A stretch of 64,000 nt of DNA from Saccharicrinis fermentans DSM 9555 = JCM 21142 (lineage in GTDB: Bacteria; Bacteroidota; Bacteroidia; Bacteroidales; Marinilabiliaceae): contig NZ_KI912107.1 of the NCBI RefSeq assembly GCF_000517085.1, positions 3,469,980-3,533,979 of the forward strand, written 5' to 3'. The notes beneath the pieces were generated by a model that saw only the letters and a program-made list of their open reading frames with translations, ran no database searches and was not told the DNA's origin. A program made the position numbers and the translations under genes. Below, piece after piece: positions 28,818 through 39,234 of the stretch. How positions within the stretch are numbered: position 1 is the stretch's first letter; every line of letters starts with the position of its first letter.

Positions 28818-31800
28818 ATGCGCTCAATACATCAGCATAAAAGCATATTCGATATCAATATAACTATCATAGTATATGTTTTGATATTTTCATCATTGCC
28901 CTTATTTTCACAATCTGAATACGGAGGTTTTGAAAATTTGCGCAAAAAAGATGGCCTATTTCATTTAAACACCACATCTCTATACAAAGACAGTAAGGGC
29001 TTTCTGTGGGTAGGATCAACAGACGGATTAATGCGTTACGACGGTTCTTTTTTTGATGTATTCAGAAGGGGCCCGCAAGATACCTCGGCACTAAGCGACA
29101 ATTCAATCACATGCATTATTGAAGATCAAGATGAATATACCTTTTGGATAGGAACAACATGGGGAGGATTAAACAGGTTTGACATTGTAAAAAACACCTT
29201 CAAAAATTACCAAATAGAAGCTCTGCGCAATAAAAGGCACAAACGAATCAATTGCATTTACCAACTCAGTAAAGACACCTTGCTAGTTGGAACCGATTTT
29301 GAGGGCCTATTTTTTTTCATTCCATCCACAGGTAAGTTCTCAAGAACAAACTGTCCTTACCCACAAACAAATGTTTACAAGATAGCAGATGGTTCTGAAA
29401 ACATTTGGATTGTCAGCTCCAACGGCTTAATGTGTTTTAGCAAAAAACAAAAAACATATATCAATAATTTCAGCTTGAAAGATATGGACAAGGACGGGTT
29501 GGCTAAGAGAAGCGGAACATTTTCGGTTCGCATTCGAGATGTGCTGGAAATTGATGAAGACCGCATCGTTTTTACAACGGGTAATAGTTTATTTGAGTTC
29601 AATATAAAAACCCACCAATTATCTAATGTCTTCACCGTGAAAAAAGGTGTCATCTTAAAGAAAATTGTGGCTGATAAATATGGAAACTACTGGGTAGCTT
29701 CCATCAAAGACGGTTTATTCTTTTATCATGTCCAAAAGAAAAAAGTCACAAACTATAAAAAAGATGAATCCGACATCTACAATAACCTGCCTTTTGATGA
29801 AATCAAGGATATGCTTTTCATAAAGGACCAGGAAATATTATTTGTAGCCACAAAAAACGGATTATTAAAATACGACTACCACAAAAACCTTTTTAAACGA
29901 TTCAATGCCTATCAGTTAACCAACAACAAAGCAGACCTGTTAACAATGGTATTTAAAGACAGTGAAGGCACCTACTGGATAGGAACCAACGATGGTAAGG
30001 TATTTAAAAAAAACACGAACGATACACAATTTGGGCTTTTCTCTAAGTCTTCTGGCACCTACACTTACCAAATCATTCAAGGCGATAATCATACCATTTG
30101 GTTCGTCACAAACCTCGGATTACGAAGTTACCACTTAAAAACCAAGGAATTTAAAGCCTATCCTTTTAAAGCAGCAGACAAAAACAAACGTCGACTAAAC
30201 CACTTACATATAGGCCTCAAAGAAAACAATCATACATTGTGGTTATTGGGGTATGGGGGACTTATACGTTTTAACACCCAAACCCACGCATATGAGACCT
30301 TCGACAATGAATTTTTCCTTAAAAAAACTGGATTAATAAGATTTGTATCGCTGGATTTTTCTCTTGATAAACAATTTCTATGGTTTTCTGAACGAGACGG
30401 AAATTTATTTAGATTCCAGATCAAAACCGGCAAATACGAAAAAATAAACACCCCAATGACCAACCGCACAACAAAAATGATTGTTGACGTGGAAGTTGAC
30501 AAGCAAGGCAAGCTATGGATTGCCACCTTTGGTTCAGGAGTATTAATTTACAACCCCGAAACAGACAGCATCTCAAATCAACTTGCCATCAAAGAACTTG
30601 AGAGCTATGTTTATGGAATCCTTTCCGATAACAATGACCATATGTGGGTAAGTTCAAACTTTGGCATTAGTAAAGTAAATACAAATGACATGTCGTTCTT
30701 AACCTATGATATGAATGATGGTAGTTTGTGGAAAGAATTTAACAAGCGGACTTATTATAAAGGAGAAGATGGTATCTTACTTTTTGGAGGGGATGAAGGC
30801 TTTATCGAATTTGATCCTGCCCACATTTATCAAAACCCTTACAACAAGGCACCACAAATAAGTGCATGGAGCAAACAAACCAGGGTATCTGGCTTTATGT
30901 CTGAATTATACGAAGATGTCACTTATATTAAAGATACCCTTGTACAATACCACAAAGACGATGGCGGAGATATTAAATTTTTTCCATCGGTATTAAATTA
31001 TTCCCACTCCAGCAGTAACCGAGTCAGCTGGAAATTGGAGGGCTATTCTACTAACTGGACCCGGAGTTACACCTCAGAACCTATCGTTTTTAATAACTTA
31101 AAATCCGGAAAATATGTTCTCCGGGTTAAAGGGATTAATAACCATGGTATTGAGAGCAAAGATGAAGCACGTTTAAATGTAATCATCATACCATCATACT
31201 ACGAAACCCTATGGTTTAAACTTGGCATTTTCACAATCATATTATTAACGATATATGCCATTGTTAAAGTTAGAACAACTTGGTACAGTGATCAAAAAAA
31301 GGTTTTACTCAATATGGTGAACGAAAAAACCAAAGAAATATCTACTGCCAATAAAGAACTAGAAAGAACAAAAGAAGAGATCTTGAATCAAAATGTAGAA
31401 TTGAACATTCATCGTAATTACCTCGAAGATTTAGTGAAGATAAGAACCCGAGACCTAGAAAAAGCCAAATTAAAAGCAGAAGAATCCGACAGACTCAAAA
31501 CATCTTTCCTAGCAAACCTTTCCCATGAAATCAGGACTCCCATGAATGCCATTATTGGCTTCTCAAGCCTTATTCAACTCGAAGAGTTTCCTGAAGATCA
31601 GAAAAAAGAATTAATATATCATATTGGACAAAGCAGCGAAACCTTGCTAACATTAATAGATGACATCATAGATATCTCGCGCATAGAGACCGGAAATATT
31701 AAGTTATCTAAACAACAGGTGAATATACCCGACATCATTAAAGAAACCATCAAAGAATTAAGTTTTGAGGATAGATCTACTTATGTTGCGTTTGTGGAAG

Positions 31801-32264
31801 ATTGCTCCCTGGCAGAGGAAGATCAAAATATTTATTCAGACAAACAGCGCCTAAAACAAGTGTTGAGTAATTTAATACGAAACGCATTTAAGTTTACCAA
31901 AGTTGGACATGTAAAGCTAACGGTAAAAAGGATACCTCCCAAGGATTTACAAACGCTTGGATTTGAAAATGTAAGATACGAGCAAGACAACATGACACCT
32001 ATTTTATTTCAGGTAGAGGATACCGGAATAGGTATTGAGGAAAGTGATTTAGATCTGATATTTCAACCATTCCAAAAAGCCAATAGAAATAAAGTATACA
32101 AAGGTATGGGCTTAGGATTGAGTATTGTGAAAAATATTATTCAACTATTAGGAGGAGAAATCATTGTAAAATCAAACCTTGATCAAGGAACCACCTTTAG
32201 CTTCTACATAAATGCCCATTTCTTGCATTCTCAACACCAGCTGGCATCCGAGCATAAAAATTGA
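28818..32264 (+). CDS. Sensor histidine kinase with two-component regulator propeller
   Basis: 1148 residues. A signal segment (about 10-30, LIFSSLPLFSQ) precedes periplasmic Reg_prop repeats (KDSKGFLWVGSTDGLMRYD, KDSEGTYWIGTNDGKVF, VDKQGKLWIATFGSG). Then come a Y_Y_Y domain (WKLEGYSTNWTRS, LKSGKYVLRVKGINNHG), one membrane helix (KLGIFTIILLTIYAIVKV), a coiled coil, HisKA (SFLANLSHEIRTPMNAIIGF) and HATPase boxes (NLIRNAFKFT, VEDTGIGIEE, GMGLGLSIV). Unlike full hybrid HTCS proteins it ends after the ATPase domain, with no receiver or AraC domain. Such sensors usually detect carbohydrates; no cognate regulator is nearby. Confidence 0.94.
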   Translation: MRSIHQHKSIFDINITIIVYVLIFSSLPLFSQSEYGGFENLRKKDGLFHLNTTSLYKDSKGFLWVGSTDGLMRYDGSFFDVFRRGPQDTSALSDNSITCIIEDQDEYTFWIGTTWGGLNRFDIVKNTFKNYQIEALRNKRHKRINCIYQLSKDTLLVGTDFEGLFFFIPSTGKFSRTNCPYPQTNVYKIADGSENIWIVSSNGLMCFSKKQKTYINNFSLKDMDKDGLAKRSGTFSVRIRDVLEIDEDRIVFTTGNSLFEFNIKTHQLSNVFTVKKGVILKKIVADKYGNYWVASIKDGLFFYHVQKKKVTNYKKDESDIYNNLPFDEIKDMLFIKDQEILFVATKNGLLKYDYHKNLFKRFNAYQLTNNKADLLTMVFKDSEGTYWIGTNDGKVFKKNTNDTQFGLFSKSSGTYTYQIIQGDNHTIWFVTNLGLRSYHLKTKEFKAYPFKAADKNKRRLNHLHIGLKENNHTLWLLGYGGLIRFNTQTHAYETFDNEFFLKKTGLIRFVSLDFSLDKQFLWFSERDGNLFRFQIKTGKYEKINTPMTNRTTKMIVDVEVDKQGKLWIATFGSGVLIYNPETDSISNQLAIKELESYVYGILSDNNDHMWVSSNFGISKVNTNDMSFLTYDMNDGSLWKEFNKRTYYKGEDGILLFGGDEGFIEFDPAHIYQNPYNKAPQISAWSKQTRVSGFMSELYEDVTYIKDTLVQYHKDDGGDIKFFPSVLNYSHSSSNRVSWKLEGYSTNWTRSYTSEPIVFNNLKSGKYVLRVKGINNHGIESKDEARLNVIIIPSYYETLWFKLGIFTIILLTIYAIVKVRTTWYSDQKKVLLNMVNEKTKEISTANKELERTKEEILNQNVELNIHRNYLEDLVKIRTRDLEKAKLKAEESDRLKTSFLANLSHEIRTPMNAIIGFSSLIQLEEFPEDQKKELIYHIGQSSETLLTLIDDIIDISRIETGNIKLSKQQVNIPDIIKETIKELSFEDRSTYVAFVEDCSLAEEDQNIYSDKQRLKQVLSNLIRNAFKFTKVGHVKLTVKRIPPKDLQTLGFENVRYEQDNMTPILFQVEDTGIGIEESDLDLIFQPFQKANRNKVYKGMGLGLSIVKNIIQLLGGEIIVKSNLDQGTTFSFYINAHFLHSQHQLASEHKN

Positions 32265-32364
32265 TTTTAACACCCCAAACAAGTCTTCCTAAAAAAAGGA
32301 TAGCCGGAAAAAATGCATTAAAAATCTATTAGAAATAGTAATTCACTGCCAATCAAGTCGCCAG

Positions 32365-33267
32365 CTAACTTACTTTTCGATTCACCAAACCGTATAGCAC
32401 CAAAGAAAATCCTATGATAATCATACCCAGAATAGGGATTAATTCTGCATGCTCATTGGGAATAATAATCCAACTTAACATAGCTCCGAAAATAGGTATG
32501 ATAAATTTCCATATATTTAAATCTGACACACGCACCTCGGAACGCTGAAGCAACGTAAACCAAATGGTAAAAGCAGTCGCTGACAAAAAGCTAAGCCACC
32601 CCAAAGATAAAAAGTAAGCCACAGGCATATCAAAACCAGAAAAAGGTTCAAATATCAAAGAAATCAAAAAAAGCACCAGTCCACCCATACTCATTTGCCA
32701 AGCACTTAATACTGTTGGAGAAATTTTTCCTTTTTGTTTCGACACAAAAACGTTTCCTATCCCCGATGAGATATTGGCCAAAATAAGAATACCCATACCC
32801 ATCATTTGTTGCAATCCACTTTCATCACCCCAGCCTTTATCATAAGCAATCAAAGCAATACCGCCAATCCCTAAAGATATGGCCAGCAACTTCTTAAAAG
32901 ACAATTGGTCGTTCTTTTGCATCACCGAAGACACCAAGGCAGCAAACAAAGGTTGAGACCCAATTAAAATAGCCGCAATAGCCCCGGGAACCAAACTAAC
33001 ACCTAAATAAAACAAACTATATAAAATAATCGTTTGAAATAACGAAACCCGGGCTATAAGCCAAAAATCACTCCGCATAGCAGATACAAATACCCTTAAA
33101 TTTTTGGTAAGAGGAATAATAAATAAGCCAGCAAAAAAAAATCGGATTCCTGCAAATTGCAATGGCGTAGTATATTGAAGCCCTATTTTAATTCCTGCAA
33201 AGGCTGTTGACCAAAGTAAACAGGCTATGATGGCCAAAAAATAAGTATGCGTTATTATTTTTTTCAT
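32365..33267 (-). CDS. EamA/DMT-family transporter
   Basis: 300 residues with ten hydrophobic segments in two EamA repeats (first AIIACLLWSTAFAGIKIGL; PGAIAAILIGSQPLFAALVS; second repeat begins MGMGILILANISSGIGNVF). The fold is that of drug/metabolite exporters; substrate unknown. The ATG sits at the end of an R1-like element. Convergent with the sensor kinase. Confidence 0.88.
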   Translation of the reverse strand: MKKIITHTYFLAIIACLLWSTAFAGIKIGLQYTTPLQFAGIRFFFAGLFIIPLTKNLRVFVSAMRSDFWLIARVSLFQTIILYSLFYLGVSLVPGAIAAILIGSQPLFAALVSSVMQKNDQLSFKKLLAISLGIGGIALIAYDKGWGDESGLQQMMGMGILILANISSGIGNVFVSKQKGKISPTVLSAWQMSMGGLVLFLISLIFEPFSGFDMPVAYFLSLGWLSFLSATAFTIWFTLLQRSEVRVSDLNIWKFIIPIFGAMLSWIIIPNEHAELIPILGMIIIGFSLVLYGLVNRKVS

Positions 33268-33332
33268 GTTTATATTTTTCTTTCAAAGGCCATATGGAAC
33301 AATATGACCTAAAAAACAAGCCACGAAGATAG
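33265..33332 (-). repeat. Dispersed repeat R1, copy e (partial)
   Basis: On the minus strand: GTGGCTTGTTTTTTAGGTC, ATATTGTTCCATATGGCC, TTTGAAAGAAAAATATAAAC, then the ATG of the EamA gene. It carries the tiny frame MAFERKI-stop. Confidence 0.6.
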
Positions 33333-33354
33333 TTTAAATATGAAAGGATATGAA

Positions 33355-34656
33355 TTAATCCTTCAACTTTGGAAAGCCAAATAATATGGCCAAAATAGAG
33401 ATGAGTCCCATCAGGTATGGATAAAATAAATATTGCATAATCTCAAAAGGTGAAATACTTGCCCCTGCCAAACCAATAACAGCTAATATCTGTGCTCCAT
33501 AGGGCAACAAGCCCTGCATAAAACAAGAGAAAGTATCCAATATACTAGCCGACCTACGAGCTTTAATACCATATTCTGCAGATATATCCTTAGCAAGCGG
33601 GCCTACCATTAAAATTGTAATTGTGTTATTGGCGGTAAAAACATTAACAATAGAAGTCAGAAGGGCAAGGCTTAGTTCAGCGCCCCGTTTCGATCGTGTA
33701 TTCTTTCCGATTAATCTGATAATATAATCGATTCCTCCATTATATCGAATAATCTCTACCATTCCCCCCACTAGTATCGAAATAATAATAATTTCCGACA
33801 TCCCATCCATTCCATTACCAATAGAATTCACCATACCCCAAGCATCAAAACTACCTATAGATAAGCCAATAATCATAGCCAAAACAGAACCAAAGACCAA
33901 CACCATAAAAACATTCATACCTGCAAGAGCGGCCGCTAGAACAAACAAATAAGGCATCACCTTTAACCACTGATATTCTATATCATGATTAACAATAGGA
34001 ACCGTCTGCTGAGGATTCAAAAACAGATAAATAATAAAGGTAATGATGGCAGCTGGTAAAACAATGATAAAATTCACCCTAAACTTATCCCTCATCTTAC
34101 AGCCTTGCGTTCTGGCAGCAGCAATAGTTGTATCTGAAATAAATGATAAGTTATCGCCAAACATAGCTCCTCCAATAACAGCGCCCAAAGCCAAAGCTAC
34201 AGAAATACCTGTTTGCTCAGCAATACCCATTGACACAGGCGTAAGGGCAACGACGGTTCCCAAAGAAGTTCCTACCGACAATGAGATAAAACATCCTATT
34301 ATAAATATACCCGCAATTAAAACATTGGGTGGAAGAAGATGAATACCAATAGTAACCGTTGCATCAACTGCTCCCATTGTTTTTGCCAAATTAGCAAAAA
34401 CACCCGCCAATATAAAGATCAAACACATCATCATAATCCCCGAGTTGCCCATTCCTTTTAAATAAGTCTCGGTTCGATCCTTAAACTTTCTTTTTGTATT
34501 CATTCCCAAGGCAATCACCGATGCTACCAAAAAAGAAACAGGAACTGGCATCTTATAAAAATCTCCGGAGATAACCGAGGAAACCAGATAAAGTATAAGA
34601 AATACAATAATAGGCAACAAAGCTAGTATCGGGTGCTTCAAGGATTTGCTTTCCAT
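33355..34656 (-). CDS. NhaC-family Na+/H+ antiporter
   Basis: The ATG at 34656 gives 433 residues (a TTG four codons upstream is also open). It has 10-12 membrane helices, including SVGTSLGTVVALTPVSMGIA, GAMFGDNLSFISDTTIAAARTQG and NVFTANNTITILMVGP, all features of the NhaC family. It exchanges sodium for protons, or possibly an organic substrate such as malate/lactate as in MleN. It fits a marine or saline habitat. Confidence 0.88.
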   Translation of the reverse strand: MESKSLKHPILALLPIIVFLILYLVSSVISGDFYKMPVPVSFLVASVIALGMNTKRKFKDRTETYLKGMGNSGIMMMCLIFILAGVFANLAKTMGAVDATVTIGIHLLPPNVLIAGIFIIGCFISLSVGTSLGTVVALTPVSMGIAEQTGISVALALGAVIGGAMFGDNLSFISDTTIAAARTQGCKMRDKFRVNFIIVLPAAIITFIIYLFLNPQQTVPIVNHDIEYQWLKVMPYLFVLAAALAGMNVFMVLVFGSVLAMIIGLSIGSFDAWGMVNSIGNGMDGMSEIIIISILVGGMVEIIRYNGGIDYIIRLIGKNTRSKRGAELSLALLTSIVNVFTANNTITILMVGPLAKDISAEYGIKARRSASILDTFSCFMQGLLPYGAQILAVIGLAGASISPFEIMQYLFYPYLMGLISILAILFGFPKLKD

Positions 34657-34806
34657 TTTTTTTTGCAAAGAAAGCTATTTTGAACGAGTTAGTAAAACAA
34701 ACCTTCTGATATCAAAATAACATCTCTACCATCTACACGAACCTATTCATTATTAGACCAAAGCTTTACTAGGCAAAACAGAAATAACATCAATGAGTAT
34801 CCTCCC

Positions 34807-35979
34807 TTACAATACTTCCAGCTCCACCAACTTACAACTCACATCCGTTCGTTGCAACCCACTTACCTCAAACAAAGCATTAAAATATTTTGCCTCACTT
34901 CCTATTTGCTTTTGAAATTTAGTAAGCCAAGCTTTATCGGTAAAATTTCGCACCGTTGATAACACGCCTATATCGTTATTTGACACAAAGTACAATGCAC
35001 TTTTCCCTGATGCAAACGAAGTATAGGAAACCATCGCATATTCAACTTTATGATTACCTCCATATTGGGTGTTATATATTTTCTCGATACGACCATTTTT
35101 ATACATAAATCCATCGTCAAACGTAGTAAACACCTTACTGTTCTTTAAAAACAAAGTTCTTGACAGGTTCATTGTTTTATACTGACCTACAAAAACAATA
35201 TTGTACTTGGTCACATCTTCGTATTTCATTTGACTTTCTAACCCGAGATTAAAATCACTTTTATATGACTGAAACCACAAGCTCAACGACTTAACTGTGT
35301 ACGGAGCCATTTTTGTCATTAAAGTATAGTCAGTTGTCTTTATTTTCTTTTGAGGATGTGCTTGCGTATATTCTATAAAGTCATCATTACTATTCACTTC
35401 CGGATATGACACTCCATAATACCTACCATCCTCAAATCGCTGAGAAACAACAAATTGATCGGAAATAACAAGCAAATTTTGGGCATTGGGATCAAAAAAA
35501 TTTTTCCACACCAAACAAGGTTTAGAAACATAAGTTTTGATACAGCAAAAAGCAATGATGAACAGCAATACAAATCCACCACTCAACTTAAAATATTTGA
35601 TTGGAATGGTTACTGTAGAAATTTCACTTCTCTTTGTTTTAAGATATTCATGAGACGATAAAAAACTCAAATTATATTGCCCTTTAGCTATTTGAAATAC
35701 TACTGTTTCGTTTGCTCCCACTTCATTATAATAATCGGCTAACTTTTTTCTTAGTTTATGTATATAAGAACGAACTGTACTATTGCTTTTGTTTAGGGAA
35801 TAATCAATACCATATAGGTCACTGCCTATAGTAACCTCATTTAACTCTTCGTTGTTGAGTGTTTTTACTACAAGGTATTTTAACAAATCGATATAAGTAG
35901 GAGAATGAACAAATAGTTTGTGCCCACATATACGCTTTAGTGCCTCCTCAATAACTTGCTTTTTATTATCCGGGATCAT
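34807..35979 (-). CDS. Membrane-tethered winged-helix regulator (ToxR-like layout)
   Basis: 390 residues. Residues about 20-105 resemble an OmpR/PhoB-type winged helix (GSDLYGIDYSLNKSNSTVRS, then YIHKLRKKLADYYNEVG). One membrane helix follows at about 131-150 (KLSGGFVLLFIIAFCCIKTY). The C-terminal 230 residues would lie outside the cytoplasm and match nothing I recognise. The layout suggests transcription control from the membrane in response to a periplasmic signal. Targets unknown; the divergent GH3 gene is one candidate. Confidence 0.7.
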   Translation of the reverse strand: MIPDNKKQVIEEALKRICGHKLFVHSPTYIDLLKYLVVKTLNNEELNEVTIGSDLYGIDYSLNKSNSTVRSYIHKLRKKLADYYNEVGANETVVFQIAKGQYNLSFLSSHEYLKTKRSEISTVTIPIKYFKLSGGFVLLFIIAFCCIKTYVSKPCLVWKNFFDPNAQNLLVISDQFVVSQRFEDGRYYGVSYPEVNSNDDFIEYTQAHPQKKIKTTDYTLMTKMAPYTVKSLSLWFQSYKSDFNLGLESQMKYEDVTKYNIVFVGQYKTMNLSRTLFLKNSKVFTTFDDGFMYKNGRIEKIYNTQYGGNHKVEYAMVSYTSFASGKSALYFVSNNDIGVLSTVRNFTDKAWLTKFQKQIGSEAKYFNALFEVSGLQRTDVSCKLVELEVL

Positions 35980-36380
35980 AGTTCACAAAAATACGACGTT
36001 TTTTTAAGAAAGCACATTCTGATAGACAAAAGAAAGCAACGTAGCAACTACACCGCATCAAGAAATGGCACCTTTGGACTTAACGCAAATGACGCACCAG
36101 AACTTTATGATAAGAGATAAAAGAGCAACCCATCAAAAACTTGTTGAAATAAGACATAGTACTGCTATGAAAAATGAACACAAGCTTATTTACACATTGA
36201 CTTACAACACTTTTAACACACAATAAACCAATACATTTTTCGTATTTAACGGTTAAAACAACGTTTCAGCAGCCATTTTACAACACAAAAAACAGACCTA
36301 TATAAATATTCTTCAAGCAGACAATGTACCATTGCATAAAAACTGGATACAAAAAACTATTATTAACTCAAGATATTATC
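35980..36380. other. Divergent intergenic region with an R2 relic
   Basis: Between the tethered regulator and the GH3 gene. It holds a degenerate R2 copy at 36088-36180. In-frame codons upstream of the GH3 ATG (from 36324) look non-coding. No promoter was assigned. Confidence 0.4.
36088..36180 (+). repeat. Dispersed repeat R2, copy c (degenerate)
   Basis: Reads CAAATGACGCACCAGAAC, TTTATGATAAGAGATAAAAG, AAAACTTGTTGAAATAAGAC, ATAGTACTGCTATG, keeping the order of blocks seen in copies b, d and e. This copy is not attached to a gene end. Confidence 0.6.
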
Positions 36381-38996
36381 ATGAAGCAACAAATGAAAAT
36401 TTCCACATTGCTATTTTTTCTATGCCTAACAATAGGAAATACAACCTATAGTCAAACCTGGAGAAATCCAGACGCCCCTATTGACAAGCGTGTTGATGAT
36501 TTGTTATCAAGGATGACATTAGATGAAAAAATTAGTTACTGCGGTTCCGTAATACCAGGTATTGATCGGTTAGGCATTCCTGATTTCGTTTGGTACGGAG
36601 AAGCATTACATGGCATTATCGACTGGAACTGCACCCAATTTCCTCAAAACATAGCCATGGGCTCCACTTGGAATCCTGATTTAATGTTCGATGTGGCCAC
36701 TGCCATTTCTAACGAAGCAAGAGCCTTAAAAAACATGGGAAGAAAGGAAGTAATGATGTTTTCACCTACAGTTAACATGGCACGCGACCCAAGGTGGGGA
36801 CGTAACGAAGAGTGTTACAGCGAAGACCCATTCTTAATGTCTGAAATGGCTCGCATGTACATTAGAGGTATGCAAGGAAATGATCCTAAGTATACCAAGA
36901 CTGTTACCACAGTAAAACACTTTGTTGCAAACAATGTAGACAAAAGAAGAGAATATAGCCACTCTCTTATCGGCCCTGAGGATTTGTACGAATATTATTT
37001 CCCAGCATACAAAACATGTATTGTAGACGAAGAAGCCACAGGCGTAATGACTGCCTTAAACGGATTAAATGGAGTCCCATGCTCTGCCAACGATTGGTTA
37101 ATCAATGGTGTATTGCGTAAACAATGGGGCTTCAAAGGTTATGTAATTGCAGATTGGGCAGCAGTACAGGGAATTGAAAAACGTATGCATTTTGCACAAA
37201 CGCAAGAAGAGGCAGCTGCAATGGCCATAAGAGCAGGATTGGATCAAGAATGTTTCAGACACAAAACGAAACCCGCACCAATGGTACAAGCATTAAAGCC
37301 TGCCATCGAGAAGGGACTACTGAGTGAAAATGAATTGGACGTATCAGTCAGACGATTATTAAGACTTCGCTTTATGACGGGCGATTTTGATGATGCTACG
37401 CTTAACCCTTATTCAAAGATTCCGGCGTCGGTATTAGAGTGCGAAACACACAAAAAACTCGCACTTAAAGCAGCCGAGCAATCGATTGTTCTTTTAAAAA
37501 ACAATGAGGTCCTACCTCTTAGCAAAGACATTGAACACTTAGCTGTTATTGGCCCGTTTGCTAACCGCTGCTGGTTGGGTATATACTCCGGTAATCCTCA
37601 AAGTAAAATATCCCCATTGGATGGAATCATAAAAAGTGCCAAAGGCGAAGTTAGCTTTGCAGAAGGGTGTACGGTTAAAGGCGATATCTCTGATGATGAC
37701 AAAATAAACGAAGCTATTGCTTTAGCTAAAAAGTCCGATTATGTAATTCTGGTTGTAGGTAACGATGAATCAACTGCTACAGAAAATGTAGATAGAAAGA
37801 ACTTAAAATTACCAGGAAAGCAACATCAGCTCATAAAAGCAGTACAAGCCGTCAATAAAAATATTATTCTGGTGCTTGTTCCCAGCGGACCAACAAATCT
37901 CACATGGGAACAAGAAAATATCCCTGGAATTATTTGTGCATGGCCCAATGGGCAGGAACAAGGTACGGCTTTAGCCCATGTACTCTACGGAGAGGTTAAT
38001 CCAGGTGGAAAACTAACTGCCACATGGGTAAAATCGGCAAATAACCTGCCTCATATGCACGATTACAACATACGAAGGTGGAAAGATGATTACGGTCCTG
38101 AGATAAGTCGGACATACATGTATTCAACCACTAAACCACTATATCCATTCGGCTATGGTTTAAGTTATACCAAATTCAAAATTGAGAATGTCAAATTAAG
38201 TAAAAGTCACATGAAAGAAATGGACGATGTGATGGTAAATATGGAAGTTTTGAATATAGGTAAAATGGATGGTGATGAAATAGTACAGGTGTATGTACGA
38301 GATGTGAAGACAAATAGAATCGCACCTACGAAAGCACTAAAAGGATTTAAACGTGTACATATTCCTGCTGGTAAAAGTAAATCCGTTTCTATTAAACTAC
38401 CATACGAAGCATTTTCTCATTACGATAAAAACACTCATAAATTCAAGGTGGAATCCGGTACGTTTGAAATTATGATAGGTCAATCCAGTGAGAATATTGT
38501 GGCTGTAAAAGCAATTGAGCTGACAGGAGGAGATATTCCTGAAGTGAGGGTTGGTGAAAAAAGTGGATATTTTAATGCCAATGATAAAAACCGCACAAAA
38601 AAATGGGATCACATTTATGAAAATAATATTGTTGATGATCACAAAACAAAAAACACAGATAATGTTTCGTATAAATGGATAGAATACGAAATCCTATTCA
38701 CAGACCCAGGGTTTTATGTAAACACTTGGGATGCAGAACTACATTTTAAGTATGCTTCGAAAGATGCAGTATTAGAAACATCCATGGAAGGCCTTAAGAT
38801 AAACACTTATAAACTAGATGGGAAAAGAAAATTGCCTATTAAGATTCCAATTCCTCCAGAATATGGCACTCCAGTACGTCTTAAAATTAAAACCTTAAAA
38901 GGAAAGATAAAACATGCATCCATACAAATTATCCCTCCGGGCGATAAAAAGCCCTTTGTGATTGAAAAGATACATCGGTCATCAATGAACCAATAA
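36381..38996 (+). CDS. GH3-family glycoside hydrolase with C-terminal extension
   Basis: The ATG at 36381 begins a clear signal peptide (MKISTLLFFLCLTIGNTTYSQ); 871 residues. The GH3 N-domain includes MVARDPRWGRNEECYSEDP-like sequence (ARDPRWGRNEECYSEDPFL) and the nucleophile Asp in GYVIADWAAVQG. The C-domain and fibronectin-III-like domain follow (YPFGYGLSYTKF, EVRDVKT-like). About 120 further residues after 750 (KWIEYEILFTDPGFYVNTWD) look like a beta-sandwich carbohydrate-binding module. Secreted beta-glucosidase or beta-xylosidase type; the CYSEDP segment is common in xylosidases, but specificity is uncertain. Confidence 0.92.
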   Translation: MKQQMKISTLLFFLCLTIGNTTYSQTWRNPDAPIDKRVDDLLSRMTLDEKISYCGSVIPGIDRLGIPDFVWYGEALHGIIDWNCTQFPQNIAMGSTWNPDLMFDVATAISNEARALKNMGRKEVMMFSPTVNMARDPRWGRNEECYSEDPFLMSEMARMYIRGMQGNDPKYTKTVTTVKHFVANNVDKRREYSHSLIGPEDLYEYYFPAYKTCIVDEEATGVMTALNGLNGVPCSANDWLINGVLRKQWGFKGYVIADWAAVQGIEKRMHFAQTQEEAAAMAIRAGLDQECFRHKTKPAPMVQALKPAIEKGLLSENELDVSVRRLLRLRFMTGDFDDATLNPYSKIPASVLECETHKKLALKAAEQSIVLLKNNEVLPLSKDIEHLAVIGPFANRCWLGIYSGNPQSKISPLDGIIKSAKGEVSFAEGCTVKGDISDDDKINEAIALAKKSDYVILVVGNDESTATENVDRKNLKLPGKQHQLIKAVQAVNKNIILVLVPSGPTNLTWEQENIPGIICAWPNGQEQGTALAHVLYGEVNPGGKLTATWVKSANNLPHMHDYNIRRWKDDYGPEISRTYMYSTTKPLYPFGYGLSYTKFKIENVKLSKSHMKEMDDVMVNMEVLNIGKMDGDEIVQVYVRDVKTNRIAPTKALKGFKRVHIPAGKSKSVSIKLPYEAFSHYDKNTHKFKVESGTFEIMIGQSSENIVAVKAIELTGGDIPEVRVGEKSGYFNANDKNRTKKWDHIYENNIVDDHKTKNTDNVSYKWIEYEILFTDPGFYVNTWDAELHFKYASKDAVLETSMEGLKINTYKLDGKRKLPIKIPIPPEYGTPVRLKIKTLKGKIKHASIQIIPPGDKKPFVIEKIHRSSMNQ

Positions 38997-39011
38997 TCAC
39001 AAAGCTATTCC

Positions 39012-39043
39012 AGTGGCTGTAATCACAAATAATTACAGCCACT
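39012..39043 (+). terminator. Hairpin after the GH3 gene
   Basis: AGTGGCTGTAAT (39012-39023), loop of 8, ATTACAGCCACT (39032-39043): a perfect 12-base-pair stem 16 bases after the stop. There is no T-run, so it may be an mRNA end-stabiliser rather than a terminator. Confidence 0.6.
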
Positions 39044-39234
39044 AACCTGATTGATTACTGAATTATTGTAATGAGAAACTAAAAAACAAAGAGAAAAGGC
39101 AAAACATCTTGATTATAAACACCAGAAAAAATATGCAAATAGCACAGGTTAGAAAAATATTAGTATTTTGCATTTGTTAGAAAATAATTAATTTCATGCT
39201 TCAACTACGTTTGTTAAAGCCCAATGCATCCATT

